Assembly (NCBI RefSeq): GCF_029223285.1
Contig: NZ_JARHUJ010000003.1
Location: 62,001 to 126,000, forward strand
Length of the DNA stretch: 64,000 nucleotides
Source: Paraflavitalea sp. CAU 1676
GTDB lineage: Bacteria; Bacteroidota; Bacteroidia; Chitinophagales; Chitinophagaceae
Direction: 5' to 3'
Of this stretch, positions 36,701 through 45,894 are shown piece after piece. The notes under the pieces are model-generated. The model searched no databases, was not told the DNA's origin, and saw only the letters and a program-made list of their open reading frames with translations. The first letter of the stretch is position 1; every line of letters begins with the position of its first letter. The translations under genes were made by a program, and so were the position numbers.

Positions 36701-37633
36701 ACCGTTCAGTTCCGCAATCAAAAGCAGCAGGGGGTAACGAAGACCTTTACACTGCTCGATAAGCAAACCAATAAGCCGGTTACGGTGGAGAAGGGGGTTA
36801 TGGTATTGACCGAGGAGCCCAAGAAGACGTTCAAGTATGTGGTGCAGGATGCCAGCTTTGACGATACCGAGTTCGAGATCACCACGATCGACAAGGATCA
36901 AACGATCCCCGTGCCACTGATCGAGCTGGACTTCTTCCGGATCCAACTGGTGGGTCAGCCCGGCAAATATGTTCCTTCGTTATTGAACAGTATAAATGTG
37001 ATCGCTCCGGACATGGAGCTCGATAAAAGTAAACTGGCAGAAGGTTTCTTCATTACCAAGAAACGGGAAGACATCACCCTGCAGGCGAAGGTAACGGTGG
37101 TCTATAACCAGAAAACGGCGACACAGGAGATATCGGCCGGTCCGGATGAGAACAAGGTCATTGTAGACACCACAACCCCCGAAACCGAGAAGCGGTTGAG
37201 CCTGGTAGTGGGTATCCTTTATCCGCAGGACGGGAATTTCGTCAGGCTGAAGAATGTAACCGTGAATGGTACGTCGGTGCCGATGCAGCTGCAGAGTGAT
37301 ATCGGCAAGAACGATATCAAGACGAAGGGTGAGTTTGACATCTCCAAGGAGTTCCCGCAGGTGAAGCCAATCGCCATCGACAGTTTCAAGGAAGTGAATG
37401 CGGCTTCGCTGCTGATCGACTTTGTGTTTACCACCTCTCGTGAAAAGGTGACAGACGATATGGTCTTCTCCTTTACGAAAACGATCACGCCGGCGCAGAA
37501 GACCAGCTTGATCGGCAACTTCCCGCGGCTGCGGCCCATTGCGGCCGTGCTACAGGAAGGCGTGACGACCTTCTATTGCATGGTGATCAACAAAAAGGAT
37601 TTTGATGTAGTAGCTAAAATATTAGGGCTTTGA
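33761..37633 (+). CDS. Large eCIS protein with carboxypeptidase-regulatory-like domain
   Basis: This 1290-aa protein has an N-terminal region starting FESRQVLTADELNWMACYLD, a long helical middle (about 250-880), and a carboxypeptidase-regulatory-like beta-sandwich at about 895-975 (LSGTVKDAAGTILPGVTVLV). Several further beta domains follow to the C-terminus. The Ig-like module is often involved in surface binding or structural support. It could be a baseplate accessory or shell component, or take the place of a tail fibre, since no Afp13-like gene exists here. Start and stop overlap both neighbours by four bases. The specific role is unknown. Confidence 0.75.
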   Translation: MINIFPEFESRQVLTADELNWMACYLDAQERQSRRFLIGCGLIGGLQVKLVNNSVQVTHGIGVTSAGHIVSQTGGSSGITTYTKQKAYTQQANEKLAYHYLPDLDPLAENYTGSVDQPSLYFPGFAGPILELFEDTVNDATPIDGASINGKVALLFAEIIQKELKDCEGDNCQERGKKYLFKTKVLVISKEDALLLLSKEYNNVVQSEDALSKLAYPWLHLPNINILKPVFSNKSVNAAFSEKVLVDEYGRCIKDFRDVLSNNKAAIEQSLTNLRNYCTVTPANITLVDTLVAKINSSNVLSANNQSPALSGVVYDYLWCFVKAYQELQTEAQQLKAKCFTNEGAFPNHILLGLISATNSDFDAPVYTGYSVYRHYFQSRLMQTQQAELAKKVIVCIKRLVTLVTAFDDAALPNKKDIRITTGGNLYDPLSEQAMPYYLKQATAPFWNVQSAHFNLNKYNTFYGSTDDNQTPSTNLAYNTLPYAMQGNHGFFRIEGVYGQPAVNALNSVFQLRKKHGMAFEVLMLRLNEKAPFSHSFNFTINEDVESMYQVVRAEVLKQISLNINYLWGLQLKAGKFTGIRNILEDELEKSYLFFLNNINILLKAKPLEMVLNEAIMASNITTNYKAKAYTTEAKYMELETLSAEAKPVTQTLAKQESVGISYLKYSPAYVSILQPTFTIGVLFFNTLGNLVDTIKRSDKFKNTSDISFYSHLLKIVKGMQKNEKEKLLFLYALQLYCALKLQEAYLAENFLELDIVKYRDNLEDELLPAADQVMDYLRPFSFYFTNITNDELLYQVNRDEIMEHAGRVKYDDDWIKIIQLDAENKKRNGGLGVENLLEKFVKLHPGIAHGCGVPKGGTYLMIYDAANQVVADFYLPYIIASHLRPIQFTLLENKTITLSGTVKDAAGTILPGVTVLVGNATVITDKDGFYTALVSENSTVKIICKKAGYEDFSKDVKVTDQPIEENIVLKPVPVAKFKTTVQFRNQKQQGVTKTFTLLDKQTNKPVTVEKGVMVLTEEPKKTFKYVVQDASFDDTEFEITTIDKDQTIPVPLIELDFFRIQLVGQPGKYVPSLLNSINVIAPDMELDKSKLAEGFFITKKREDITLQAKVTVVYNQKTATQEISAGPDENKVIVDTTTPETEKRLSLVVGILYPQDGNFVRLKNVTVNGTSVPMQLQSDIGKNDIKTKGEFDISKEFPQVKPIAIDSFKEVNAASLLIDFVFTTSREKVTDDMVFSFTKTITPAQKTSLIGNFPRLRPIAAVLQEGVTTFYCMVINKKDFDVVAKILGL

Positions 37634-38988
37634 GTGATCCTGTGATACATAAGGTGAGTGTGGTGTTGCCGGCGACGGACTACCAGGAGGCGGGCAGGCA
37701 CCAGAGCGCTGCCAAACACTGGGCCCGGCATAGTTTGCCGGGGTTGCTGAACCGGCATCTGGAGAGCCTGGCCAAGGGTGAGGAAGTCGTGTACATCGAA
37801 AAGGTGACGATCGAATTACCTGACTTGCCCTGGAACCTGAGTGAGGGAGACTGGCAGCGGCTGCTGGCGGAGGCGATACAGGTAAGTGCGGCTTCGCCGG
37901 ATAGTAAGGCCTTGATCGTACAGCAATGGGTATTTTACCTGGAGCATGGCTGTATGGAGAAGCATGCATTGCTGGCCAGCCGGCAGGCCATGGAGGTATA
38001 CGTGGCAGCGCATTTTGAGGAGTTGGGGCCTTTGCTGCTGCAGACCTTACGTAGTGGGGGTACTTTTTCCATGTGGCAGCGATTGTTTGGCCAGCATGGA
38101 GAGGCGTTGGTAGTGTTGGTGCTGGAGGCCTTGCTGGCGATCGATCGTGCGCGGGCGGTGCGGGTATATGCGGTGTTGCGGCGGATGATCGAAGCAGATG
38201 CGGTGGCCGCAGCGCGGGTGCTGTTGAAGCTGGTGGTGACGAACCGGGCTGTGACGGCGAGCAGGAAGGAACAGTTGCTGGAGCAGTTGTTGCGGGGAGG
38301 GGGAGATGAGGCGCGGCTGGTTGAACCGGATACGGATGGGGTGAGCGAGGAGTTGATTGAAGATGCGAAGAAGCCGTCCTTTCCGGATACTTATCTATCA
38401 TGCGCCCATGCAGGATTGGTACTATTGTTCCCTTATATAAAAAGCTTTTTTGAACACTGTGGTTTTGTGAAGGAGGATGCTTTTGTGAGTGAAGCGGCGC
38501 AGTGGATGGCGGTGCAGGCTTTGTACTTTTTGGCGACGGGGAAGGCTGAGGGCGCACGGGGGGTGGGCGGCGAAGAAGCGGCTGAGGCTACGAGTGATGT
38601 GGTCGGCAGTGTGAGCGGTGGTGAGGAAGCGAGTGATGCGGCCGACGGTGTGCCAGAGGAAGAATTGGTATTACCGAAATTATTGTGTGGCGTTGAGTTG
38701 TCGGACTATGTGGAATGGAAGGGCGCCTTGCCAGCTTTTGTGCAGCGGGAAGCGAATGCCTTGCTGGAGGCGGTGATCGACCATTGGAAGGTGTTGCAGC
38801 ATACCTCTGTTGACGGGTTCCGGGAAACCTTCCTGCGGCGAACAGGTCAGCTGGTGCGGCAAGGAGACAACTACACTTTGCAAGTAGAAGAATCGGGCGT
38901 AGATATTTTACTCAATAGTATACCCTGGGGATTCAGGAATTACCGTTTGCCATGGATGCCCGGCACCCTGGTTACGGAATGGTCTTAA
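37630..38988 (+). CDS. Contractile injection system tape-measure protein
   Basis: This 452-aa protein resembles the eCIS tape-measure family (Afp14 position). It opens VIHKVSVVLPATDYQEAG, then VYIEKVTIELPDLPWNL, and ends with a beta-rich GVDILLNSIPWGFRNYRLPW. This conserved start and end frame a variable helical middle, whose length is thought to set particle length. The start is TTG at 37630 overlapping the preceding stop by four bases; a nearby GTG is an alternative. The middle has an acidic, Gly/Ala-rich linker (about 310-345). It lies before the cargo gene. Confidence 0.85.
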   Translation: MSDPVIHKVSVVLPATDYQEAGRHQSAAKHWARHSLPGLLNRHLESLAKGEEVVYIEKVTIELPDLPWNLSEGDWQRLLAEAIQVSAASPDSKALIVQQWVFYLEHGCMEKHALLASRQAMEVYVAAHFEELGPLLLQTLRSGGTFSMWQRLFGQHGEALVVLVLEALLAIDRARAVRVYAVLRRMIEADAVAAARVLLKLVVTNRAVTASRKEQLLEQLLRGGGDEARLVEPDTDGVSEELIEDAKKPSFPDTYLSCAHAGLVLLFPYIKSFFEHCGFVKEDAFVSEAAQWMAVQALYFLATGKAEGARGVGGEEAAEATSDVVGSVSGGEEASDAADGVPEEELVLPKLLCGVELSDYVEWKGALPAFVQREANALLEAVIDHWKVLQHTSVDGFRETFLRRTGQLVRQGDNYTLQVEESGVDILLNSIPWGFRNYRLPWMPGTLVTEWS

Positions 38989-38991
38989 TAC

Positions 38992-41900
38992 ATGAAAACG
39001 TCTGCCACCATATCGGCCAAGGCGAAGGCTAAGCGGCCTTTTATGCAAAAGGCCCAACGTGAACCTTTCATCAAAAGGAATGGCGCGTCGGCTACTGGCA
39101 ACGGCACAAAGCGCGTCAATAAAGAGGAAGACAAGGCCGGTGATTTTGCCCGGCAGGCAACGGGGAATGCTGCTATCGTGCAGGCCTTTCAACAGGCAAG
39201 CGGGTCACTGAAGCGGCCGGCTCTTAAGACATCCCAGGCCCCGACCGCCAAACAGGCCGTTAAGCCACCGGAGGTGGGAGGGCTCGATGGGTTTCCGCTA
39301 CCGGCTACGCTGGTCGCTGCCTTTAAACTTCACCTGGGAGAAGACTTCGCGGAAGTAAGGCTCTATGCCGATCCGCTGAGCACCAGGATCGCCAAAGAAC
39401 ACAACGCTGCCGCCCTTACGGTGGGTGAGCAGATCTTCTTCAACACAGATGTCTTTAAACCTGGTACGCCGGAGGGTTTATCCCTGCTGGCGCATGAGCT
39501 ATTTCATACCATCGAACCCGGCGAGCAACCTGACCACGTTGAGGTGCAACTGAAGCCGCTCACGGAACCTACCGACCGCACGCCTTACCAGCAAATGGCT
39601 TTGGAAAGGGCCGCGAAGATAGCGGTAGGAGAACAGGGTAAAGTGAACTCCAATGCCTTGAATGAAGACCAGACGCGTGTGGGCTGGCAGTTCCTGGTAG
39701 AATACTTCCGTACGACGTTTGGCGACGATAATATTGTCAAGGATAAATCGGAGCATAAACCGGGCAAGTTCCTGGAAGACTATATCAAGTTCGTACGCAG
39801 GGGTGCAGCCACAAAGGTGTTTGTGAATAAGGCCGGCAAACACGAAACGCGGGTTGAACAAAATGTTGACCTGCTGCCCAGCTGGTGCGGCATTTTTGCG
39901 TTCTGGGCCCTGCACAAAAGTGGCATCCATCCGCCGCCCTGGCAGGTGGGCAAGCCCAATTTCACCAGTGCAGATGCTTATAAGAAAGGGGACTACCTGC
40001 CACGCCCCGGCGATATCGTGATCAAGAACGGTTATAACCACCATGCATTAGTAGTGCGTACCGATCCGGCTAAGATAACCGACAGCAAGGACCTGGCCAC
40101 GGTAAAGGTGATCACCATCAATGGTAATACGGCGGGCAGCAATCATACCGGCGGACAGATACAGGTTAAAACAGATCCTTATAGTTATTGGGATTATTAT
40201 ATCAACCCCTTCTTCAAAGGCGTAGAGCTTACGCCCGAGAAAGACTTTCAATTGGACGACCGGCTGAAGGAACAAGCGGGAGGAGGAGGCGGTACAGCTG
40301 CACCTGCGGTTACCATCGCTCCGGCCAATACGACCATCAATACCTACAATACATCGCTGGAGCCGGTAGGGCTGAATATCCCTAAAAAGGAAGGTGAAGA
40401 GCCTGTGAAGCCCGATGCGGAGAAGGTGGAGGAGAGTCCGCTGAGCCCCAAGGAGATCATGGCCAAAGATGTGGCGTATGGAGAGTTGCAGGGTTCGCTG
40501 AACCGCAATGCGAAGCACGAACAAACGCATGACCCGGCTGAGCAGAAGGCTGGTGAAGCTCAAAGCAGTGCCGTATCGCCGGTAAACGAGCGGTTGAGTA
40601 AAGCGAAGGCCATCAAGGTAGAGGACCTCGGTGCTATGCCAAGGCCTGCGCCTTTCAAAGCGCAGGAGCTGAAGGACAATATACTGGCGGCGGTGAAAGA
40701 GATGTTGAAAAAGCGGGCCGAGAAGACGCCGGAGGGCGATAAGCCCACCGTCATCAAAGAGGACCTCGATGGGGTCAAGGTACAGAACAAGGAAGATATC
40801 AAGAGCAAGAAGAACGCATCGGCGGGTGCTATCGAGTCGGCCCAGAAACTGCCGCCGAATGAGCAGGCCGTTGAACAGCGCGAGAGCAGTGAGGTAGTGG
40901 TGGAAAACCCGGGGCCGGATAAGCATATCCCCAATACGGAGAAAGCCGTTGCGAAGCCGATCGTCGATGAGCGGATCACGCTGGAGGAAGACTCGGGCAA
41001 GATCGATTCGAAGATGGCAGAGAATGATGTGGACGAGCAGCAACTGGAAGAATCGAATGAAGAGAAGTTCACCGGGGCGCTGGGAGAGAAAAGAGGTAGC
41101 CAGGCAAAGGCGGCTGCCGTCAAGACGGATTACCGTGCTATTGAAGACGAGAAACTCGAGAAAGATAAGAAGAATGCCAAGGCAGGCATCAACAGTAAGG
41201 TACAGCTGATGCACGACATCAGGGAGGGGGAGTTTGGCAACGTGGGTACGGTGAAAAATGCCACCAAGAGTGCGGATGAATTGAAACGAAAAGAGATATC
41301 CGACAAGATCGAGAAGCTGTATACGGATGCGGAGTTGTCGGTGAATGCGAAGCTGGAAGCGCTGGACAAAACTGTCAATGAGGAGTTTGATCTTGTGATG
41401 GCCCGGGCCAACGAGCACTTTAAAACGAGCGTCAACCATGCGCTCGATGAGGAGTTTACCTGGGAATGGGCTTCCAAGACATTCGACAGCGGCGATTACA
41501 ACCGGCGGGTGCAGAAGGTATTCCGCGAAGAGTCGACCAAGTATGAGAATGAGTTGTCGGAGGCGCTTAATCCGCTCACGACGAAGATTGCCAATACGCT
41601 CAATGCCATCGTAGATGAAATAGAAGCGGCGAAGAAAGCGGTGGTGGTGTTTGTGAATGGACTCGAACCGGCGTTGAAAGACCTGGGTATGGAGAGTGCG
41701 AAGCAGGTGATGGAGAAATTCAATACGCTACAGCAGAGTGTGAATGAGAAGCAGGAGGCGTTGACGAATGGCCTGGCGAAGAAATATGCCGATGGGGTGA
41801 TGGCGTTGGAAGAAGAGTTCAAGAAGATCATGGATTCGCGCAAGAGCTGGCTGGAGAAAGCGCTGGATGCGATTGTGGATGCCATTAAGGAGATCATCAA

Positions 41901-43821
41901 CCTCCTGATCGACCTTAAAAAGGCGCTGGAGCGGGCGGCGGAGTATGGCAAACGGATCATCAAGGCGCCGCTTAAGTTCTTTGGCAACCTGTGCAAGGGC
42001 GCCTCAGAAGGCTTTAACAATTTCGTGAAGAATATCGGCAAGCATTTGCTGCAGGGCGCGCTGGAATGGATCACCGGTGAGATGGGGGATGCGGGTATTG
42101 TGCTGCCGGATAAGTTCGATTTTAAAGGCATCCTCAGTATCATTTTACAGATACTCGGTATTTCGATCCAGAACATCAAGGAGATCGCCAAGAAAGTGAT
42201 CGGGGAGAAGTATGTGACGATGCTGGAGAAGGGGGCGGACCTGGGTGTGAAGGCGGGCGATAAGATACTGCAAATTTTCACGATCGTGAAGAAAGATGGT
42301 ATTGCAGGTTTGTGGGAATTCATCAAAGAGCAGTTCAACGACCTGAAGGAAAAGCTGATGGAAGAAGCGAAGGGGTTCATTATTGCTACGATCATCGAGG
42401 CGGCTGTGATCAAGGTGGTGTCGATGCTGATACCGGGTGCGGGGTTTATTACGGCCGTGAAGGCGTTGATCGACTTTTTGCGTACGCTGTTTGCCAAGGC
42501 AAGGCAGATCGTCAATATCATTACGGGCATCATCGATACGTTTGGCGAGATACTGGCCGGCAATGTAGGTAAGGTGGCGGGTATGGTAGAGAATGTGCTG
42601 GCAAAGTTCCTGGGACTGGCCATTACCTTCCTGGCGGCGATATTGGGGCTGGGCAAGATCGGGAAGAAGATCAATGAGATCATTCAAAAGAAGATCAAGG
42701 ACCCCATCAATAAGGCCATTACGAAGATGATGGAGAAGCTGAAACAGTTGATGACGAAGCTGGGCATCTTTAAATTCCTCGACAAGGTAGACGACAAGAT
42801 CAAGAGTGGTAAGAAATGGGTGGAGGATAAGAAGCAGCAGGTAAAACAGAAAGCTACTGATGTATTGAATAAAGTAAAGGGGTTTTTGGGCGGCTTGTTC
42901 AATAAATACACGGATGAAAGCGGCGAAACCCATACGCTGCGGTTCAAGGGCACCGATCTATACCGGGAGAGCGTTAGTAAGGCCCTGGGTAATTACCTGC
43001 TGGAAGTGAAGGGGGAGATAGAAGGCATCAGCAATGCAGATGAAAAAAAGAAACACCTGAGCTCGGTTACCAAAGCTTTTACATTACACAAGAAGATCGT
43101 TGACCTGATTGGCGAAACCGTCAAGAAGAGCGGTGGAAAATATCAGGGGGCGGATAAAGGGTTTAGTCCGGCCGAAGGCGAATTGCTGCGTGGCTACCTC
43201 AAGGATATTGCCGAGCTACTACGTATGCTGCCATTGAAGAACAAGAAGAAATTCATTCCAAAAACAAAGATCGCTTACCGTGATGGTGTTGCGGATGGAG
43301 AGCATGCCAAAGCCACGTTCCTTTCGCTTGATTCGGATGAGGCGGGCAGCCAGCCAGCGGGTGCCAATTCGCCCTTGTCGCAAAATGTAATCGACATTGT
43401 ACTTACCAAACGATCGAATCATAACCTGGTACGCGGGCACCTGATCAACCACGAGTTGTACGGTACGGGCGTTGGCACGAAAAACCTGGCACCGATACCC
43501 AAGCGGGCGAATTCGAAGATGTTGAATACCTTTGAAAAGGATACCAAGAACCTGGTGCATGCCAATAATATCGTAGAGCTGGAAGTAACCATGCATTATG
43601 GGGCTCCCAACGACAAAATGAAGAGCGGAAAATCGCTTTTGAAGGATAAGTTACCGTCGGGCGCCAAGTTACCTACGAGCGTTGGGTTTACGGTGAACCA
43701 GCTGGAATTTAGTGGTCCGGTCAATTCGAAAGATGCGGTGGTGAACGACCGGACGAAATGGAAACCGAATGGATTGTCACGAACCGCCGACCTGCCCATC
43801 AACCATGATGACTTCTTTTAA
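38992..43821 (+). CDS. Multidomain eCIS cargo candidate: DUF4157 - CHAP - helical - nuclease-like
   Basis: This 1609-aa protein is the likely effector. Residues about 95-185 are a DUF4157 (eCIS core) domain with a HELFH zinc-type motif at 168-172. A CHAP-like domain follows: Cys299 in SWCGIFAFW, His350/351 in NGYNHHALVV, and Asn near 378. Residues about 425-740 are a charged Glu/Lys/Pro linker, about 735-1000 a coiled-coil region, and about 1125-1225 hydrophobic helices that may insert into membranes. The C-terminus has RGHLINHELYGTG (from 1481) and NLAPI (from 1498), resembling the H-N motif of DNA/RNA non-specific endonucleases. It sits between tape measure and ATPase. Activity is inferred, not shown. 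Confidence 0.85.
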   Translation: MKTSATISAKAKAKRPFMQKAQREPFIKRNGASATGNGTKRVNKEEDKAGDFARQATGNAAIVQAFQQASGSLKRPALKTSQAPTAKQAVKPPEVGGLDGFPLPATLVAAFKLHLGEDFAEVRLYADPLSTRIAKEHNAAALTVGEQIFFNTDVFKPGTPEGLSLLAHELFHTIEPGEQPDHVEVQLKPLTEPTDRTPYQQMALERAAKIAVGEQGKVNSNALNEDQTRVGWQFLVEYFRTTFGDDNIVKDKSEHKPGKFLEDYIKFVRRGAATKVFVNKAGKHETRVEQNVDLLPSWCGIFAFWALHKSGIHPPPWQVGKPNFTSADAYKKGDYLPRPGDIVIKNGYNHHALVVRTDPAKITDSKDLATVKVITINGNTAGSNHTGGQIQVKTDPYSYWDYYINPFFKGVELTPEKDFQLDDRLKEQAGGGGGTAAPAVTIAPANTTINTYNTSLEPVGLNIPKKEGEEPVKPDAEKVEESPLSPKEIMAKDVAYGELQGSLNRNAKHEQTHDPAEQKAGEAQSSAVSPVNERLSKAKAIKVEDLGAMPRPAPFKAQELKDNILAAVKEMLKKRAEKTPEGDKPTVIKEDLDGVKVQNKEDIKSKKNASAGAIESAQKLPPNEQAVEQRESSEVVVENPGPDKHIPNTEKAVAKPIVDERITLEEDSGKIDSKMAENDVDEQQLEESNEEKFTGALGEKRGSQAKAAAVKTDYRAIEDEKLEKDKKNAKAGINSKVQLMHDIREGEFGNVGTVKNATKSADELKRKEISDKIEKLYTDAELSVNAKLEALDKTVNEEFDLVMARANEHFKTSVNHALDEEFTWEWASKTFDSGDYNRRVQKVFREESTKYENELSEALNPLTTKIANTLNAIVDEIEAAKKAVVVFVNGLEPALKDLGMESAKQVMEKFNTLQQSVNEKQEALTNGLAKKYADGVMALEEEFKKIMDSRKSWLEKALDAIVDAIKEIINLLIDLKKALERAAEYGKRIIKAPLKFFGNLCKGASEGFNNFVKNIGKHLLQGALEWITGEMGDAGIVLPDKFDFKGILSIILQILGISIQNIKEIAKKVIGEKYVTMLEKGADLGVKAGDKILQIFTIVKKDGIAGLWEFIKEQFNDLKEKLMEEAKGFIIATIIEAAVIKVVSMLIPGAGFITAVKALIDFLRTLFAKARQIVNIITGIIDTFGEILAGNVGKVAGMVENVLAKFLGLAITFLAAILGLGKIGKKINEIIQKKIKDPINKAITKMMEKLKQLMTKLGIFKFLDKVDDKIKSGKKWVEDKKQQVKQKATDVLNKVKGFLGGLFNKYTDESGETHTLRFKGTDLYRESVSKALGNYLLEVKGEIEGISNADEKKKHLSSVTKAFTLHKKIVDLIGETVKKSGGKYQGADKGFSPAEGELLRGYLKDIAELLRMLPLKNKKKFIPKTKIAYRDGVADGEHAKATFLSLDSDEAGSQPAGANSPLSQNVIDIVLTKRSNHNLVRGHLINHELYGTGVGTKNLAPIPKRANSKMLNTFEKDTKNLVHANNIVELEVTMHYGAPNDKMKSGKSLLKDKLPSGAKLPTSVGFTVNQLEFSGPVNSKDAVVNDRTKWKPNGLSRTADLPINHDDFF

Positions 43822-43826
43822 CAGCT

Positions 43827-45068
43827 ATGAGCGTTCAAAACAACTTTGAAGCATTCCACGAGAAAATGCAGGCTACCTTCCCGGCCATGTATGCCGAAGC
43901 CAATGAGATGGAAGCCATGGGCATTTCTCTATGCCTTGTGCCTATCCTGCACTCGGACCTGTTGGATAATTTCATCAAACAGGAGTTTGGCGCCGAGGGA
44001 GATTTTCCGTTAGCCGGAGGCATACGGGGTAACCAGCACCGGGGCATCATGCCTACCGGTGAAACCTGGATGTATTGCTGCTGTGGCAACGACACCGCAA
44101 AGCGTGTTGAATTCATTCAAACCATTCCCGTCTATTTATCACTACCTAATTCGTTGCTCAATATCGAGGCGGCTTTGCCGGGGGAGCCTTTCTTATCGGG
44201 GCGGCTGGTATTCAGTAGTTATTTCAGGAAGCAGTTTCAGGATCATTCGCTGGTCTATGAGCAACGTTTCAGCAACCTGAACCTGGGCGGCTTTATGAAC
44301 ACCCAGCTTACATTGGATGATCTTGTTTTGACAGAGCCGGTGAAGCGCTGTATCGATGAGATCAAACACTGGCAGTATTTCCAGGAACATAACACCGGGT
44401 CGGTTGCTTTCACGAAGCGACTGAAGCAGGGATTGAAGGTGATCTTTTTTGGCAAGAGCGGTACTGGTAAAACGCAAACGGCGACCATCATGGCCCAGCA
44501 GTTGGGGAAACCGATCTACCGGATCGATCTGTCGCAAATCGTTTCCAAGTATATCGGAGAAACGGAGAAGAACTTATCGAAGATATTTGAAGCAGCGGAA
44601 CATAAGAACTGGGTGTTGTTCTTTGATGAAGGCGATGCGTTGTTTGGGAAGCGCACTTCCGTCAACTCATCGAACGACCGGTATGCCAACCAGGAGGTGG
44701 CCTATCTGTTGCAGCGCATTGAAGACTATCCCGGCATTATCATTCTATCTACGAATCTGAAGGAGAATATTGACCCGGCTTTTCTACGGCGATTTCAGAT
44801 CATTGCGGAGTTTCCCATGCCCGATCAGGTGCAGCGCCATGCGATCTGGGAAAAGCTGCTGGCAGAGTTGCCGGAGGGGATGGTGCAGATGAATGAACTG
44901 GACTGGAGCGAGATCACGAAAACAGAGTTAAGCGGCGGTGGCATTACGAACATCATTCAGTATGCCCTGTTGAAGTCGACCTACCAACAGGTACCGATCG
45001 GACTTCCCATGCTCAAGGAGGGGATCATTCGCGAGTTGCGGAAGGAGAATAGATTGACAAGTTTGTGA
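43827..45068 (+). CDS. AAA+ ATPase of the eCIS (Afp15-like)
   Basis: This 413-aa protein has an N-terminal domain (about 1-170) typical of Afp15-like proteins and a single AAA+ module. Walker A is GKSGTGKT (209-216), Walker B is VLFFDEGD (263-270), sensor-1 Asn is at 310 (STN), and arginine-finger candidates are R321-R322. It ends with a small helical lid. Its counterpart in Afp/PVC clusters is required for assembly or cargo handling, though not part of the mature particle. It is the last gene of the operon, five bases after the cargo gene. Confidence 0.93.
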   Translation: MSVQNNFEAFHEKMQATFPAMYAEANEMEAMGISLCLVPILHSDLLDNFIKQEFGAEGDFPLAGGIRGNQHRGIMPTGETWMYCCCGNDTAKRVEFIQTIPVYLSLPNSLLNIEAALPGEPFLSGRLVFSSYFRKQFQDHSLVYEQRFSNLNLGGFMNTQLTLDDLVLTEPVKRCIDEIKHWQYFQEHNTGSVAFTKRLKQGLKVIFFGKSGTGKTQTATIMAQQLGKPIYRIDLSQIVSKYIGETEKNLSKIFEAAEHKNWVLFFDEGDALFGKRTSVNSSNDRYANQEVAYLLQRIEDYPGIIILSTNLKENIDPAFLRRFQIIAEFPMPDQVQRHAIWEKLLAELPEGMVQMNELDWSEITKTELSGGGITNIIQYALLKSTYQQVPIGLPMLKEGIIRELRKENRLTSL

Positions 45069-45779
45069 GGGGTGGGGCAGCTTCTATTGTGAGGTTATAG
45101 AAGAGGATACGGGCTATGTAATGGAAGCGGAGGTGTTAAAATTGGCGGAAAAAAATTGTCTCCAGTTGAGTCGAAACTGCCCTGAATTTCGTATATTATA
45201 GGTAGTTGCTATATGGCTTAAACAGGCTGATCTTAAAGCGAAATTCTATGTTCTTCTCTTCAATCTTTACTACACTCATTCCGAGCAAACCCGCCACGGG
45301 ACTAGCTTTGCCAACTTTACAGGCAATAAATCAGCATTGGTACTGCATTTGAGGGTGTTTGGCCCGCCGTTGCCCCGGAGTTCCCCCGGCATTCCCCGGG
45401 CATTCGTTGGGGAATGATCAAGAATTACCCGGGAGTAGATGAGAGACTGACCACGGATCGACCAGGGACTGAATAGGCAAAGATCAAGCCCTTTTCAGGA
45501 CCAGAAAAGGGGACGATCCGGAAGGGCATGAGTAACCTGTATGGTGAGTACCCGGCTGCCAACTTCAGAATGTGGGTGGTTGCAATGGGAAACGCAGCGC
45601 CAGGCTGGACAGGGGGCGAATTAGAGGGTGTGTGGACGGCATGTCGGAGGCTGGGCAGCGTGCGCCGTTTTGGGGGAGTAGGCCGGCACTTTGTGGCTGA
45701 GTGGCCGGTACATAATTAGTTGGCCATTCCAGGGTATTTTAAGGCAATTTTGGAGCATTTTAACCGTTTTAATACGCAG

Positions 45780-45807
45780 AAGGTTACCGTTATTGGTAAC
45801 CTTTTTT
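45780..45807 (+). terminator. Rho-independent terminator
   Basis: AAGGTTACC (45780-45788) pairs perfectly with GGTAACCTT (45795-45803) around a 6-base loop, and a T-run follows. It is over 700 bases beyond the ATPase stop, so either the eCIS transcript has a long 3' region or a short unrecognised transcript ends here. Confidence 0.85.
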
Positions 45808-45894
45808 CGTTAGCAGGATCCGTTAACGTCAGCGATGATCAGGCATAAGCATTTCTAAAAATAAATATGATAATTTAAGTCCTTTTTGACGTGG

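Noticed and set aside
37630-37636. GTG at 37634 as start of the tape-measure gene
   Set aside because: It is out of frame with the conserved sequence; the TTG at 37630 (or the in-frame GTG a few codons later) fits the family N-terminus.
40048-42933. Long antisense open frames within the cargo gene (463, 395 and 262 codons)
   Set aside because: They lie opposite a clearly coding Lys/Glu-rich gene, have low-complexity Leu/Ser/Arg composition and no domain; they reflect codon bias.
19851-45068. Prophage or type VI secretion system
   Set aside because: No capsid, portal, terminase, integrase or lysis gene, and no TssJ/L/M membrane complex or ClpV; cap, Afp15-type ATPase and DUF4157 cargo point to an eCIS.
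45528-45719. 63-codon frame after the eCIS operon
   Set aside because: Gly/Trp/Arg-rich random-looking sequence with no homology signal and no clear start context.
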